DNA of 64,000 nt from Schaalia turicensis ACS-279-V-Col4 (GCF_000296505.1 NZ_JH815211.1:5729-69728); one strand, 5' to 3'; positions 47,730-57,772 are shown, numbered from the stretch's first letter. The notes: generated from the letters alone by a model not told the origin. Translations and numbers: made by a program.

Positions 47730-48662
47730 ATGCATCTCGATCCAAAACGACTCCAAGTTCTTCTTGAAGTTCACCGAGAAGGTGGAATCGTCGCCGCGTC
47801 AGACTACCTGGGGGTCTCTGCATCAGCGGTGTCACAACAAATCAAAAAACTCGAGGAAGAAGTCGGTCTGGACCTCGTCGATCGCAACCCAGCCGGCGCT
47901 CTTCTTACCCCCGCAGGGCGCATTCTTGTCAACGGCGCCGAACGCATCGAGAATAACCTTAACGACATTGCCCGAAATCTTCGCCCCATCGCCGGACACC
48001 TGACCGGTGTCGTACACATCGGCGCTTTTCACACGGTTATTCGTAACGTCCTCCTCCCCCTCACCTCCCAGCTGGAACAAGAGCTTCCCGGCGTCGAAAT
48101 CCACATCGATGAATCCGGCGAAGGCCCGGGCATGACGAAGATGCGTTCAGGCAAGTTCGACCTGCTCATGCTGGAACGTGACACCGCCCCCGGCAACGCG
48201 CCACGCGGCTTCACCGATGTCCAATTTATCGACGAACCCTGGGTACTGGTCAGCCCCTCCAACGCCCCGCTAGTGGGATCCGAACGCGACCTTGCCGACG
48301 TCCAATGGCTCCGGGTCGCACCGGACACGATCGGCGCACTCCCCATGCAACGTGTGGCAGCTGCAACGTCACACATCCACTGGGTGCCCTACTCGTACAT
48401 CAACTACGAGGCGGCGCACGCCCTTGTTCGCGCCGGTAAAGGCTCAACGATCATGCCCTACATGGCTATCCAAGGAATTGCACTGGGAGGTATGCGTGTC
48501 ACAACTCTGCCAGCACTGGGCTTCAGGCGCATTTTGGTGCGTCACCGCAACGGAGAAGATTCACCGAACACTGCAACCGGCCAGGTCCTTGCTGCCCTCT
48601 TCCAGTGGGTTGCAACCCACCACAATGACTGGCGTGGCAACACATACGAGACCACTCAGTAG
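47730..48662 (+). CDS. LysR-family transcriptional regulator
   Basis: 310 aa. The N-terminal HTH (LLEVHREGGIVAASDYLGVS, ASAVSQQIKKLEEEVGLDLV) is typical. The effector domain has HIGAFHTVIRNVLLPL and a C-terminal sensing fold. RBS AGGAG. The regulated function is unknown; the divergent 42-aa gene is the obvious candidate target. Convergent with the metallohydrolase gene (18 bases apart). Confidence 0.9.
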   Translation: MHLDPKRLQVLLEVHREGGIVAASDYLGVSASAVSQQIKKLEEEVGLDLVDRNPAGALLTPAGRILVNGAERIENNLNDIARNLRPIAGHLTGVVHIGAFHTVIRNVLLPLTSQLEQELPGVEIHIDESGEGPGMTKMRSGKFDLLMLERDTAPGNAPRGFTDVQFIDEPWVLVSPSNAPLVGSERDLADVQWLRVAPDTIGALPMQRVAAATSHIHWVPYSYINYEAAHALVRAGKGSTIMPYMAIQGIALGGMRVTTLPALGFRRILVRHRNGEDSPNTATGQVLAALFQWVATHHNDWRGNTYETTQ

Positions 48663-48680
48663 CAGTCCCAGCGATGAGCG

Positions 48681-49487
48681 CTACGTGTCACCCACCACGA
48701 ACGAAGATCCAAGGCAGGCGAAATCAACGGGACCAGACCAGGTCTGACGCAGTTCAGCAAGCACCTGTTCAGTTTCTGTCCACGGTTGAATGTGCGTCGC
48801 AACCAGTCGACCAACATGTGCTCGCGTCGCAAAGCTACCTGCGCGCACCCCATCCATGTGGATTCCACGAACTGAATCTTCACGAGTGAAACCAACTTCA
48901 CTCAGAAGAAGATCCACATTCATAGCTCCAGCATCGATACGAGGGCTTTCATCCGTATCGCCGGTAAAGAACATCGACACCGCGGTCGACGGATCTGACT
49001 GACTCGGCCCCTCAATGCGCGTTCCGAACGAGGGAATTGTGTGGATACCCTTGAACGATGTCAGAGTCATCGGACCAATCTGATAGGACTGGCCATCTTC
49101 AACGGTTCGAATATTGAATTCGTTCGCATACAGCTCTTCTTCGACGACGCCGTCGATCTGGCGGATACGTTCCAACAGACCTTCGGGACCGACAACCATC
49201 AGCGGAGGCAAATCAGAGCCGGGGCCCCACTTGCGGTACACCTGTAGCGAGATGATGTCAGCCATATGGTCAGCGTGGCAGTGCGAAAGGACCACCGCAT
49301 CAATATCGCGGGGGCTAATCCAACGCCAGAGAGCACCGAAAGAACCGGGGCCCATCTCGAGAACCACGTTCCACACGCGATCCTCACCGGTGCTCGGATC
49401 AACGCCGTTCGCTTGAACCAAGTAGCACGAGGCCGGAGACTTCGGACCGGACATGGAACCGGTGCACCCGATCGTTGTCAGTTTCAT
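48681..49487 (-). CDS. MBL-fold metallohydrolase, Rv1339-like phosphodiesterase
   Basis: 268-aa metallo-beta-lactamase-fold protein. The metal ligands are in SHCHADHMAD, later the aspartate in FFTGDTDESPR and the histidine in VATHIQPW. The start LTTIGCTGSMSGPKSPASCYLV matches Rv1339 and relatives, reported as atypical cyclic-nucleotide phosphodiesterases. Overlaps murI by four bases. The murI-MBL-rph-rdgB region mirrors the mycobacterial order. Confidence 0.88.
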   Translation of the reverse strand: MKLTTIGCTGSMSGPKSPASCYLVQANGVDPSTGEDRVWNVVLEMGPGSFGALWRWISPRDIDAVVLSHCHADHMADIISLQVYRKWGPGSDLPPLMVVGPEGLLERIRQIDGVVEEELYANEFNIRTVEDGQSYQIGPMTLTSFKGIHTIPSFGTRIEGPSQSDPSTAVSMFFTGDTDESPRIDAGAMNVDLLLSEVGFTREDSVRGIHMDGVRAGSFATRAHVGRLVATHIQPWTETEQVLAELRQTWSGPVDFACLGSSFVVGDT

Positions 49488-50320
49488 TGGGCACTGGCTC
49501 CTGACGCAATCGAGATTTCTTGCACGTTGCCAACTTCGGGGCCAAGAAAACGTCGGGCCAGACGTGGGAACGTATCGCCGGAGTCGGTTGTCATGAACTG
49601 GTGATGGGGACCGTCACCTTCCGCCCATGGTTCATGTAAGAGATCGCGGTCGGTCAGTTCGTTGTACGTCACGTTGGCAGTCGCTTCTGACGAGGTCACA
49701 AGGGACACTCCTTCGCCCATGACACGGCCGATAACGCCGGTCAACAACGGGTAGTGCGTGCATCCCAGGATAAGAGTGTCGACGCCATCGTCCTTGAGTG
49801 GCTGAAGATACTCGCGCGCGACAGCTTCCAGTTCAACTCCGGTTGTCACACCACGCTCAACAAAGGGAACAAAATCAGGGCACGCCTGCTGTGAGACATG
49901 GAGACCTGGAACGGCCGCAAGCGCGTTTCGATATGCTTCCGACTGGATGGTTGCCTGCGTACCAATCACGCCAATACGACGATTCCTCGTGGTCGCGACA
50001 GCCTGCTTGGCGGCCGGAGTGATGACCTCAATGACGGGGATATGCGCGTCAATCCAGTAGCGTTCGCGCGCATCTGAAAGGGCTGCAGCCGTTGCCGTAT
50101 TACAGGCGATCACCAGCGCTTTCACACCACGGAAAGCGAGTTCATCCAAGCATTCCAATGTGAAGCGACGCGCTTCTGCAATTGCACGAGGCCCGTAGGG
50201 GGTGTGGGCGGTGTCGCCGAGGTAGAGGATTTCCTCGTCCGGCAATTTATCAATGACGGCACGCGCGACGGTCAGGCCACCGAGGCCAGAATCAAAAATA
50301 CCGATAGGCGCGTTATCCAT
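49484..50320 (-). CDS. murI: Glutamate racemase
   Basis: Makes D-glutamate for peptidoglycan. 278 aa with the opening IGIFDSGLGGLTVARAV and both catalytic cysteines in VIACNTATAAAL and ILGCTHYPLL. The stop overlaps the following hydrolase start (ATGA). Confidence 0.96.
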   Translation of the reverse strand: MDNAPIGIFDSGLGGLTVARAVIDKLPDEEILYLGDTAHTPYGPRAIAEARRFTLECLDELAFRGVKALVIACNTATAAALSDARERYWIDAHIPVIEVITPAAKQAVATTRNRRIGVIGTQATIQSEAYRNALAAVPGLHVSQQACPDFVPFVERGVTTGVELEAVAREYLQPLKDDGVDTLILGCTHYPLLTGVIGRVMGEGVSLVTSSEATANVTYNELTDRDLLHEPWAEGDGPHHQFMTTDSGDTFPRLARRFLGPEVGNVQEISIASGASAQ

Positions 50321-50329
50321 GCTTTGACC

Positions 50330-50905
50330 CTAGTTGCTACCGCCTTGGGAATTCAGGGCTAACACCAGTGAGTCTTGCCACCAGGTAAGGAGCATGTAGA
50401 TAGCGCTTGCCGACTGCTGACGGGTCCCATTCGGTTTTTCGCTTGCAATCTTCGCGATTTGCTCCACGTCATCATCGGAAGCGATCTGAAGTTCACCGGC
50501 AAGTCCGAGACGAACATCATTAAGCGCACCAAGCCAATCCCAGACCTCGTCAGCATCGAAACTGACTTCTTGAATACCGAGGGCTTCGGCGCGCTCAATA
50601 TGCGCGCACACTTTACGCAGTCGAGCAGACTTTTCTGCCCGCAAAAAATCTTCCGTCAGCGCACGCAAACCCGTTGCGTCCTGAGGGTCAGAGCTCATCG
50701 CTGGAAGTAAATAGTCCAGGGAGTGTTCTTCTGGAGCCTCGCGATGATTCTCCAACGAGGTTGCCGCCGCAACGAACGCTGGCATATCCCCTGGATCATC
50801 AAGGACAACAAGAATCTCACGCATCAGCTGCGCAATCAACGTCGAATACGGGGGGTGCAATTCGGCGCTGAAAGCGCCGGCCTCGTATACAAAAGGACCA
50901 ATCAC
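50330..50905 (-). CDS. DUF2017 family protein
   Basis: 191-aa actinobacterial protein of unknown function that always travels with clpS. Conserved patches are [46 protein letters not shown] and [17 protein letters not shown]. It overlaps clpS by four bases and precedes murI by nine, so clpS-DUF2017-murI-MBL is one operon. Confidence 0.85.
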   Translation of the reverse strand: MIGPFVYEAGAFSAELHPPYSTLIAQLMREILVVLDDPGDMPAFVAAATSLENHREAPEEHSLDYLLPAMSSDPQDATGLRALTEDFLRAEKSARLRKVCAHIERAEALGIQEVSFDADEVWDWLGALNDVRLGLAGELQIASDDDVEQIAKIASEKPNGTRQQSASAIYMLLTWWQDSLVLALNSQGGSN

Positions 50906-51189
50906 GAGTCAAGTTCCAACGTCGCGTGCAAACCGTACCCGTGCATCGCCACAACATCGGCTTCCATGCGTTCGCGAAGTCCCGTAGATACGGTTGCTTT
51001 GCCGAGCACGTGGACCTCACGCATCAGGGAATCAGCGCGATCGTGCGAATAGCCGAAGTGACGGACAAACACGTTGGTCACATACGACATCAGATTGACC
51101 GGGTCGTCCCAAACGACAGTACGCCACTGCGCGAGCCCAGCTAAGGTGGGGGCCGGGCGTTCAAGTGGCGTCGATGAAGTCGTTGGCAT
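50902..51189 (-). CDS. clpS: ATP-dependent Clp protease adaptor ClpS
   Basis: 95-aa adaptor that delivers N-degron substrates to ClpA/ClpC-Clp[23 protein letters not shown] and [20 protein letters not shown] carry the fold and binding residues. First gene of the operon; divergent from pncB. Confidence 0.94.
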   Translation of the reverse strand: MPTTSSTPLERPAPTLAGLAQWRTVVWDDPVNLMSYVTNVFVRHFGYSHDRADSLMREVHVLGKATVSTGLRERMEADVVAMHGYGLHATLELDS

Positions 51190-51270
51190 GTTTCAAGCCT
51201 AAGCAACGATTTCGTACCATGGTGTGGTTTCAACACGCGAACTTGTGGTATATCGCGCTAGGTTTGTCAT

Positions 51271-52611
51271 ATGCCCTCATCAATTTCAACGTCACTGCTG
51301 ACGGACATGTATGAACTGACCATGTTTGATGCTGCTTTGAAAGCCGGCACCGCATGGCGCACATCCACTTTCGAGGTTTTCGGGCGTCGTCTTCCCGCAA
51401 CCCGACGCTTCGGTGTTGTCGCAGGTATTGGTCGCATTCTCGAAGCGCTCGAACGCTTCGAATTCGAGCCCGCTCAGATCGATTGGCTTCACGCCGAGAA
51501 AATCGTCTCCGATGACGCACTTGATTATCTGAAGAATTTCCACTTCACCGGTTCGATTCGTGGCTACGCCGAAGGCGAATGCTATTTCCCAGGCTCTCCT
51601 CTGCTGACCGTCGAGGGAACCTTCGCCGAGTGCACGATGCTCGAGACGCTTCTTCTGTCGATCCTGAACCATGACTGCGCGATCGCGTCGGCCGCGTCAC
51701 GTATGACAATCGCCGCCCACGGTCGCCCGTGCATGGATATGGGAGCTCGACGAGGCCACGAACGAGCCGCTGTTTCCGCAGCGCGCGCAGCAATCATCGG
51801 CGGCTTTGCTGGAACCAGCGATCTGGAAGCAGCCAAGCGCTACGGAATCCGCGCGATTGGCACCGCAGCCCACTCTTTCACACTCCTGCACGATTCGGAA
51901 CGCGAAGCATTCGACGCTCAGATTGCACTGCTTGGCCCATCGACGACACTGCTCGTTGACACCTACGACGTCGAACAGGGCGTCATCAACGCTGTTGAGG
52001 CCGCACGCGCTGCCGGCGGTGAACTAGGCGCCGTTCGTTTGGACTCTGGCGACCTTGTTGCCACCGCCTTCAAGGTTCGCGGTCAGCTTGATGCTCTCGG
52101 TGCAACGACCACGAAGATCACGGTCACCAACGATCTGGATGAGTACGCTATCGCAGCCCTAGGCGCCGCGCCGATCGACTCCTATGGGGTTGGAACGAAG
52201 CTGGTCACCGGTTCGGGCGTGCCCACAGCGGCCCTCGTGTACAAACTCGTGTCCCGCGAAGACGAGAACGGCAATCCGAAGCCTGTTGCGAAGAAATCGG
52301 AATCCAAGTCGACGGTCGGTGGCAAGAAGTTCGCTGGTCGTGTCATCGACGAAGACGGATACGCAGCCGAAGAGATCCTGGTTGTCACCGATTCTGAAGC
52401 CGATGCGAAGGCTGAACTTGCCAAGCGGGGCGCACGCGAACTTCAAATTCCGCTGATCACTAACGGCACAATCGATTCTTCCCTCTGGGGAGACGACGCA
52501 TTAGAGAAAGCACAAGCAACGCACGTGCGCTCGCGTAACGAACTTCCCTATCAGGCCTGGCGCCTGTCCGAGGGCGAGGTCGCGATCCCGACACGCTATG
52601 TGAAGCTCTGA
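51271..52611 (+). CDS. pncB: Nicotinate phosphoribosyltransferase
   Basis: Converts nicotinate and PRPP to nicotinate mononucleotide in NAD salvage. 446 aa. LLTDMYELTMFDAAL, the GSI beta stretch, MGARRGHERAAVSAARAAIIGGFAGTSD-type active site (shown in part) and DSYGVGTKLVTGSG are typical. TAGGTT lies six bases before the ATG, so the message may be leaderless. Divergent from clpS, as in Rv1330c-Rv1331. Confidence 0.95.
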   Translation: MPSSISTSLLTDMYELTMFDAALKAGTAWRTSTFEVFGRRLPATRRFGVVAGIGRILEALERFEFEPAQIDWLHAEKIVSDDALDYLKNFHFTGSIRGYAEGECYFPGSPLLTVEGTFAECTMLETLLLSILNHDCAIASAASRMTIAAHGRPCMDMGARRGHERAAVSAARAAIIGGFAGTSDLEAAKRYGIRAIGTAAHSFTLLHDSEREAFDAQIALLGPSTTLLVDTYDVEQGVINAVEAARAAGGELGAVRLDSGDLVATAFKVRGQLDALGATTTKITVTNDLDEYAIAALGAAPIDSYGVGTKLVTGSGVPTAALVYKLVSREDENGNPKPVAKKSESKSTVGGKKFAGRVIDEDGYAAEEILVVTDSEADAKAELAKRGARELQIPLITNGTIDSSLWGDDALEKAQATHVRSRNELPYQAWRLSEGEVAIPTRYVKL

Positions 52612-52629
52612 ATCGCTGAGAGACGCGAC

Positions 52630-52660
52630 GGCGCTCGCGCACCTTGGGTGCGCGAGCGCC
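52630..52660. terminator. Bidirectional terminator pncB / helicase
   Basis: A perfect 14-bp stem (52630-52643 with 52647-52660) with a three-base loop between convergent genes. Confidence 0.82.
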
Positions 52661-52701
52661 ACGTTGTATCAGCTCATCATTCACATTCAGCTGCGTCAGG
52701 C

Positions 52702-54516
52702 CTAGTGTTTTCCAACGAACCACTGGCGAAGCAAAGCAATGCGCGCTTCAATCTGTTCCGTGGTTGCACGGGCGATCTCCGGGCCGCCACAGCGTTGACG
52801 CAGCTGAGCGTGAACCATCGCGTGCGGTTCGCCGCTACGACGCGACCAGGACGAGACCAGGTGTGAGAGTTCCTTACGCTTTGCGGCGCGGAGACGGTGG
52901 TCTGAGACTCCAGCGTTCGCCTCACGCATCTTCGCTGCGATCTTCGACTTCTTTTGAGCTGCAACCTGTTCAGCTTGGCGCGCCCTCAAAAGAGTAGTCA
53001 CTTGATCTGCATCAAGCAGGCCGGGAATCCCCAAGTATTCCTGTTCTTCGACTGAACCAACCTGAGCGCCTTGCCCCCAGGCAGCACCGTCGAAGAGCAC
53101 GCCATCAAACTCTGCGTCTGCACCCAAGGCCTCGTACTGATTGAGCAAATCCGACGATGCTGACTCACTCACATTTGCCTGGGCGACCATGGCGTCTTCA
53201 GGATTCCACATGGCGTCTTCGTCATCAGCTGACTTCGGACGGTCAAGCGCGTGGTCGCGTTCAGCTTCCATCTGTGAAGCAAGCTCCAGCAGTGGAACGA
53301 CCGAAGGAACGAAGACTGTCGCTGTCTCACCGCGTTTGCGGGCACGGACAAAACGTCCAACGGCCTGGGCAAAGAACAGCGGGGTGGACGTGTTTGTCGC
53401 GTAGACGCCCACCGATAGACGAGGCACATCCACGCCTTCCGACACCATTCGGACGGCAACCATCCAACGGTCATCCGATTCTCGGAACGCATCAATGCGA
53501 TCCGAGGCGTCAGCATCGTCGGACAGGACGATCGTCGCCTTCTTACCCGTGATCTCGTACAGATGACGCGCATAGGCCCGCGCCTGCGTCTGATTAGAGG
53601 CGATCACCAGACCACCGGCATCAGGGATCTGACGACGCACTTCTGCAAGACGCAGATCGGCGGCACGAAGAACGGCAGGAATCCACTCACCCTTCGGATC
53701 AAGAGCCGTGCGCCAGGCCTGCTTCATCATGTCTTTCGTCAGAGGTTCACCCAGGCGAGCGCTCATTTCATCGCCGGTCGAGGTACGCCATGACATCTGA
53801 CCCGAATAGGACATGAACAGGACCGGGCGAACAACCATGTCTCGTAGAGCATCGCCGTAGCCGTAGCTGTAGTCGGCGTGAGAGCGACGAATACCATCGG
53901 CATCTTCCACGTAGCGAACAAACGGGATCGGCGACGTATCAGAGCGGAAAGGAGTGCCTGTCAGAGCAAGACGGCGCGTTGCATCGCCGAACGCTTGGCG
54001 CACACCGTCACCCCACGACAGCGAGTCACCAGCGTGGTGGATCTCGTCCAAGATGACGAGGGTCCGATAGTCGCGTGTACGCATTTCATGGACCGCAGGA
54101 TTAGCGCCGACCTGCGCATACGTAACGGCAACACCATCAAAATGCGAGCCCGCACGGCCCTGAGCATTCGTAAACGACGGGTCAATATGAATACCGACTC
54201 GCGCAGCAGCATCGGCCCACTGGCCTTTCAAATGTTCAGTCGGGCAGACGACGGTGACCTTATCGACGATGCCCTGCCCCATCAGCTCCACAGCAATACG
54301 GAGAGCAAAGGTCGTTTTACCCGCACCGGGAGTTGCAACCGCAAGGAAGTCACGCGGTGCCTCAGCCATGTATTGCTCAAGAGCAGCTGCCTGCCATGCG
54401 CGAAGCGAACCCGCTGTTCCTCTTCTGGCACGCGCAGGAAACGAGGGAGACAGCGAGCGAGCGGCAGCAGGTGAGATGCGGGATGGATAGAGATGACGAT
54501 CCTTGGAGGAGCTCAC
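52702..54516 (-). CDS. DEAD/DEAH-box (SF2) helicase
   Basis: 604-aa superfamily 2 helicase. Walker A VATPGAGKTT, motif II DEIHHAGDSLSW, motif III LTGTPFRSD, and the late motif QAVGRFVRARKRGE. The C-terminal ~180 residues are charged and helical. Overlaps the DUF3039 gene by four bases, a pair conserved in actinobacteria. Role probably in DNA or RNA repair; not defined. Confidence 0.88.
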   Translation of the reverse strand: MSSSKDRHLYPSRISPAAARSLSPSFPARARRGTAGSLRAWQAAALEQYMAEAPRDFLAVATPGAGKTTFALRIAVELMGQGIVDKVTVVCPTEHLKGQWADAAARVGIHIDPSFTNAQGRAGSHFDGVAVTYAQVGANPAVHEMRTRDYRTLVILDEIHHAGDSLSWGDGVRQAFGDATRRLALTGTPFRSDTSPIPFVRYVEDADGIRRSHADYSYGYGDALRDMVVRPVLFMSYSGQMSWRTSTGDEMSARLGEPLTKDMMKQAWRTALDPKGEWIPAVLRAADLRLAEVRRQIPDAGGLVIASNQTQARAYARHLYEITGKKATIVLSDDADASDRIDAFRESDDRWMVAVRMVSEGVDVPRLSVGVYATNTSTPLFFAQAVGRFVRARKRGETATVFVPSVVPLLELASQMEAERDHALDRPKSADDEDAMWNPEDAMVAQANVSESASSDLLNQYEALGADAEFDGVLFDGAAWGQGAQVGSVEEQEYLGIPGLLDADQVTTLLRARQAEQVAAQKKSKIAAKMREANAGVSDHRLRAAKRKELSHLVSSWSRRSGEPHAMVHAQLRQRCGGPEIARATTEQIEARIALLRQWFVGKH

Positions 54517-54854
54517 TTATCCGAGCCACCATTCCCGTCTGAGAACGGCCAGTTCCGTCCGTTCTTCCCCATCGAGTCACGAAGTTCCTTGCATGTCGGA
54601 CACACCGGGTAGCGTGAAGCATCACGCGTCGGAATCCAGACTTTGCCGCATAAGGCAACGACAGGCTGTCCCGTCATCATTGATGAATCAGCTTTATCCC
54701 TACGCACGAAGTGCGCGAATCGATCGCCATCGCCGGGAGCCTTTTCGCGTTCAACCTCAGTTCGTTCAAGCAAGCCGGTCGACGATTGAGTCGAGGGAGC
54801 AGAGGGCGACGAGGGCCCTTGGGGTTCATTGAGGGAGTTACGCATGCCTCCCAT
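54513..54854 (-). CDS. DUF3039 family protein
   Basis: 113 aa, unknown function. DGDRFAHFVRRDKADSSMMTG and VVALCGKVWIPTRDASRYPVCP are the DUF3039 core; two cysteines in CPTC form half of a putative zinc site with the CGK cysteine. The start could be 54854 or 54845; the second lies very close to GGGAGG. Coupled to the helicase. Confidence 0.82.
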   Translation of the reverse strand: MGGMRNSLNEPQGPSSPSAPSTQSSTGLLERTEVEREKAPGDGDRFAHFVRRDKADSSMMTGQPVVALCGKVWIPTRDASRYPVCPTCKELRDSMGKNGRNWPFSDGNGGSDK

Positions 54855-54981
54855 TGTAGGACCGCTAGCGCGGTCTCTCTTGGTGAGAAAGTGAGCTGAA
54901 CGCGAAAGAAAACCGCTTCATTCAGCAACAAAACAGGCGCTAGGGGCAAAGGAAGAGGAAAAGGCAGAGAAGTTTCACACA

Positions 54982-55022
54982 CGAGTGCGGGGCGGAAACC
55001 AGTGGTTTCCGCCCCGCACTCG
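54982..55022 (-). terminator. Terminator of hup
   Basis: A perfect 19-bp GC-rich stem (54982-55000 with 55004-55022, loop AGT) begins 19 bases after the hup stop. Confidence 0.88.
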
Positions 55023-55040
55023 AAGAGTTTGATCAGATGA

Positions 55041-55322
55041 TCACTTGGCAACAGCCTTCTTCAGGGTGGAGCCAGCGGAGAGCTTCACGCCGAAGCCAGC
55101 CGGGATCTGAATCTCTTCGCCCGTGCGCGGGTTGCGACCGGTGCGTGCTGCACGCTCGACGCGCTCTACGGAGAACAGGCCGGTGATCTTCACGGCTTCA
55201 CCCTTACCAAGGGACTCAACCAGGACGTCCTGGAAAGCGCCAAGAGCTGCATCTGCTTCGACCTTGGTCAGGTTTGCGCGCTCTGCGATCTGCGCAACGA
55301 GCTCGGTGCGATTGATGGGCAT
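55041..55322 (-). CDS. hup: HU-family nucleoid protein
   Basis: 93-aa DNA-bending protein. MPINRTELVAQIAERANLTK and the DNA-contacting arm RTGRNPRTGEEIQIPAG are standard. This is the short HU form without the lysine-rich actinobacterial tail. Start at 55322 behind AGGAATGAGG; the frame to 55400 is leader. Confidence 0.96.
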   Translation of the reverse strand: MPINRTELVAQIAERANLTKVEADAALGAFQDVLVESLGKGEAVKITGLFSVERVERAARTGRNPRTGEEIQIPAGFGVKLSAGSTLKKAVAK

Positions 55323-55497
55323 GAGAACCTCATTCCTATTGTTACTATCAGCTGTCACGGCGACAGCCACTGGGGAAACAGTACGAAAAAACTGAGCCAT
55401 TTGTCAGTTCGTTACGGCATTTTTCGCAATTTATGGCTTATTTCTCGCATTTTGGATCCCCATAGAGCATGAGCGACCACCTAAAAAGCCATTTTTA

Positions 55498-55552
55498 TTG
55501 ACTTGGGTCACATTTCTTTGGTTACCTTTGCTGACAGAACAAAGTAATCAAA
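55498..55552 (+). promoter_or_regulatory. Possible promoter with dyad upstream of the permease-OHCU gene
   Basis: TTGACT (55498-55503) is followed by a long inverted repeat: 55517-55524/55545-55552 and 55526-55530/55540-55544 around a nine-base loop. The dyad covers the expected -10 region and could be an operator. The remaining 55323-55783 gap also has a hairpin GTCTTTC/GAAAGAC (55575-55600). I could not assign a known riboswitch class. Confidence 0.4.
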
Positions 55553-55783
55553 CGAGGTTCGAATAACTCAACAGGTCTTTCAAAGCCATGAACGAAAGAC
55601 CACATCATCACGCACACACAACCACGTGTCCAGCGCACCAAGGGGATAGCTTACTCCCTTGTTTCCCCTCCTCGAACACTCGTCCAAACCGGGTGCGAGA
55701 TAGGCCACGCGATGCAGGAAACACCCGCGCGCGAGAGGAAGATTGGAAGAGCCCAACAACCTCTTAGAGTTCCAGGAGAATCC

Positions 55784-57748
55784 ATGGCTCTCGGACGAAA
55801 TGAAACGCCTACCGAAACCGGCAAGACCGTTCATCCCGTTGACCAAGTCCCATCCTTTGGCAAACTTTCAGTTCTTGGCATTCAGCACGTGTTGGCTTTC
55901 TACGCTGGCGCCGTCGTTGTTCCTCTTGTTATCGCATCCGGTCTCGGCCTCGATAACGAAACCCTGATCCACCTGATCAACGCCGACCTGTTCACCTGCG
56001 GTATCGCCTCGATCATTCAGTCGGCCGGCCTCGGCCCGAAGATCGGAGTGAGGCTGCCCCTTATCCAGGGCGTCACCTTCACTGCAGTTTCGCCCCTTAT
56101 CGCAATCGGTATCGCCGCCACTCCAGCCGGTGCCGATCCGAAGACCGGCCTTGCCACCATGTATGGCTCCATCATTGCGGCCGGCCTCGCCACTTTCTTC
56201 GTGGCACCTTTCTTCGCGAAACTCCTTCGCTTCTTCCCACCCGTCGTCACCGGCACACTTCTGACCGTCATGGGTATCACGCTCATCTCCGTCTCCGCTG
56301 GCGACATCGTGTCGTGGGGCACCTACGCGGCAGAGGGGCAGGACGCTGGCGCACTCACTCTGCGCGGCCTCGCCTACGCATTCGGCACCCTGGTAATCAT
56401 CGTTGCCATCCAGCGCATCTTTAAAGGCTTTATGTCGACCATCTCGGTCCTCGTCGGCCTGGTTGTCATGACCGCTATCGCATTCGCCCTTGGCGACGCC
56501 AACTTCTCTGATATCGGTCAGTCGGCATGGGTTGGCGTGACCACCCCGTTCTTCTTCGGCATTCCGAAGTTCAACATCGCCGCAATCATTTCAATGCTCA
56601 TCGTCATGGCAGTAACCATGGTTGAAACCACCGGCGATGTTTTCGCAACCGGCGAGGTCGTCGGCAAGCGCATCACGCCGAAGCACGTTGCAAACGCTCT
56701 TCGCGCAGATGGTCTATCCACCCTCCTCGGTGGCGTCTTCAACTCGTTCCCCTACACCTGCTTCGCCCAGAACGTCGGTCTGGTTCGACTGACCCGCGTG
56801 AAGTCCCGCTGGGTTGTCACTGCAGCCGGCATCATTATGATCATCCTCGGCATCCTGCCGAAGGCTGGCGCAGTGGTTGCCTCGATTCCCGGGCCGGTCA
56901 TCGGTGGCGCATCTCTGGCCATGTTCGCGAACGTTGCCGTTGTCGGTATCCAGACCTTGTCCAAGGTCGACATGCGCGATCACCGCAATGCCGTCATCGT
57001 TTCGACCTCCATTGGTCTGGCCATGCTGGTCACTCTGAAGCCCGATCTTGCATCCCTGATGCCGTCATGGTTGCAGATCATCTTCGGTTCCGGCGTGACC
57101 ATCGGTGCGCTGATAGCTTTCATTCTGAACCTGCTCTTCTTCCACGTTGGCAAGCAGGATGGCCCGGATGTTGCAATCGTTGACGGTCGTCCCGTGGACC
57201 TCGATCAGGTCAATGCGATGGATCGCGAGACCTTCGTTGAAGCCTTCAAGAGCATGTACGACGGTGACGTCTGGCCCGTCGAACGCGCATGGGAGCAGCG
57301 TCCGTTCACCGATGCAACCGAGCTCCGTAAGGCATTCGAGGACGAGGTCCTCGGTGCATCTGCTGATGAACAGGAAGCTTTGATCAGCGCCTACGTTGAC
57401 ATCGCCGACTTAGCCTCCAACCAGGATGCCAACGAGCAGGCGCATGCTGACACCGCAGCCCTCGCTCTTGGCGAATTCAACGATGCTGAACTCAAGGAGC
57501 TGCAGGCAGCATCGGCTGCCTACCGCGAGAAGTTTAATCGCCCGCTGGTCGTCTGCGTGACCAATCTTGCCGATCGTGAACAGCTGATTGCTTCGGCATG
57601 GAAGCGCGTCGAGTCTTCGCAGACGCGTGAAGCACGCTTCGCACTCGGTGAGGTCATCGACATTGCCGACGAGCGTTTCAACATTCTGGTTGCTGATGCG
57701 AACCCGATCCGCACCGCGTGGGGTCGCAACTTTGACCAGGTCGACTGA
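55784..57748 (+). CDS. NCS2 purine/urate permease fused to an OHCU decarboxylase-like domain
   Basis: 654 aa. Residues 1-455 form an NCS2 (UraA/UacT-like) nucleobase transporter with about 14 helices and motifs GIQHVLAFYAGAVVVPL, SAGLGPKIGVRLPLIQGVTF and METTGDVFATGEVV. Residues about 473-635 match OHCU decarboxylase, the last enzyme of urate breakdown (LDQVNAMDRETFVEAF, QRPFTDATEL, a retained NEQ, YREKFNRPLVVCV). The family motif H-P-D-L is here Y-V-D-I (Tyr about 537), so the catalytic histidine is missing. ATG at 55784 behind AGGAG. Substrate probably urate or xanthine. Confidence 0.88.
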   Translation: MALGRNETPTETGKTVHPVDQVPSFGKLSVLGIQHVLAFYAGAVVVPLVIASGLGLDNETLIHLINADLFTCGIASIIQSAGLGPKIGVRLPLIQGVTFTAVSPLIAIGIAATPAGADPKTGLATMYGSIIAAGLATFFVAPFFAKLLRFFPPVVTGTLLTVMGITLISVSAGDIVSWGTYAAEGQDAGALTLRGLAYAFGTLVIIVAIQRIFKGFMSTISVLVGLVVMTAIAFALGDANFSDIGQSAWVGVTTPFFFGIPKFNIAAIISMLIVMAVTMVETTGDVFATGEVVGKRITPKHVANALRADGLSTLLGGVFNSFPYTCFAQNVGLVRLTRVKSRWVVTAAGIIMIILGILPKAGAVVASIPGPVIGGASLAMFANVAVVGIQTLSKVDMRDHRNAVIVSTSIGLAMLVTLKPDLASLMPSWLQIIFGSGVTIGALIAFILNLLFFHVGKQDGPDVAIVDGRPVDLDQVNAMDRETFVEAFKSMYDGDVWPVERAWEQRPFTDATELRKAFEDEVLGASADEQEALISAYVDIADLASNQDANEQAHADTAALALGEFNDAELKELQAASAAYREKFNRPLVVCVTNLADREQLIASAWKRVESSQTREARFALGEVIDIADERFNILVADANPIRTAWGRNFDQVD

Positions 57749-57772
57749 CCGATCCCGATTCGTTGAAACTCC

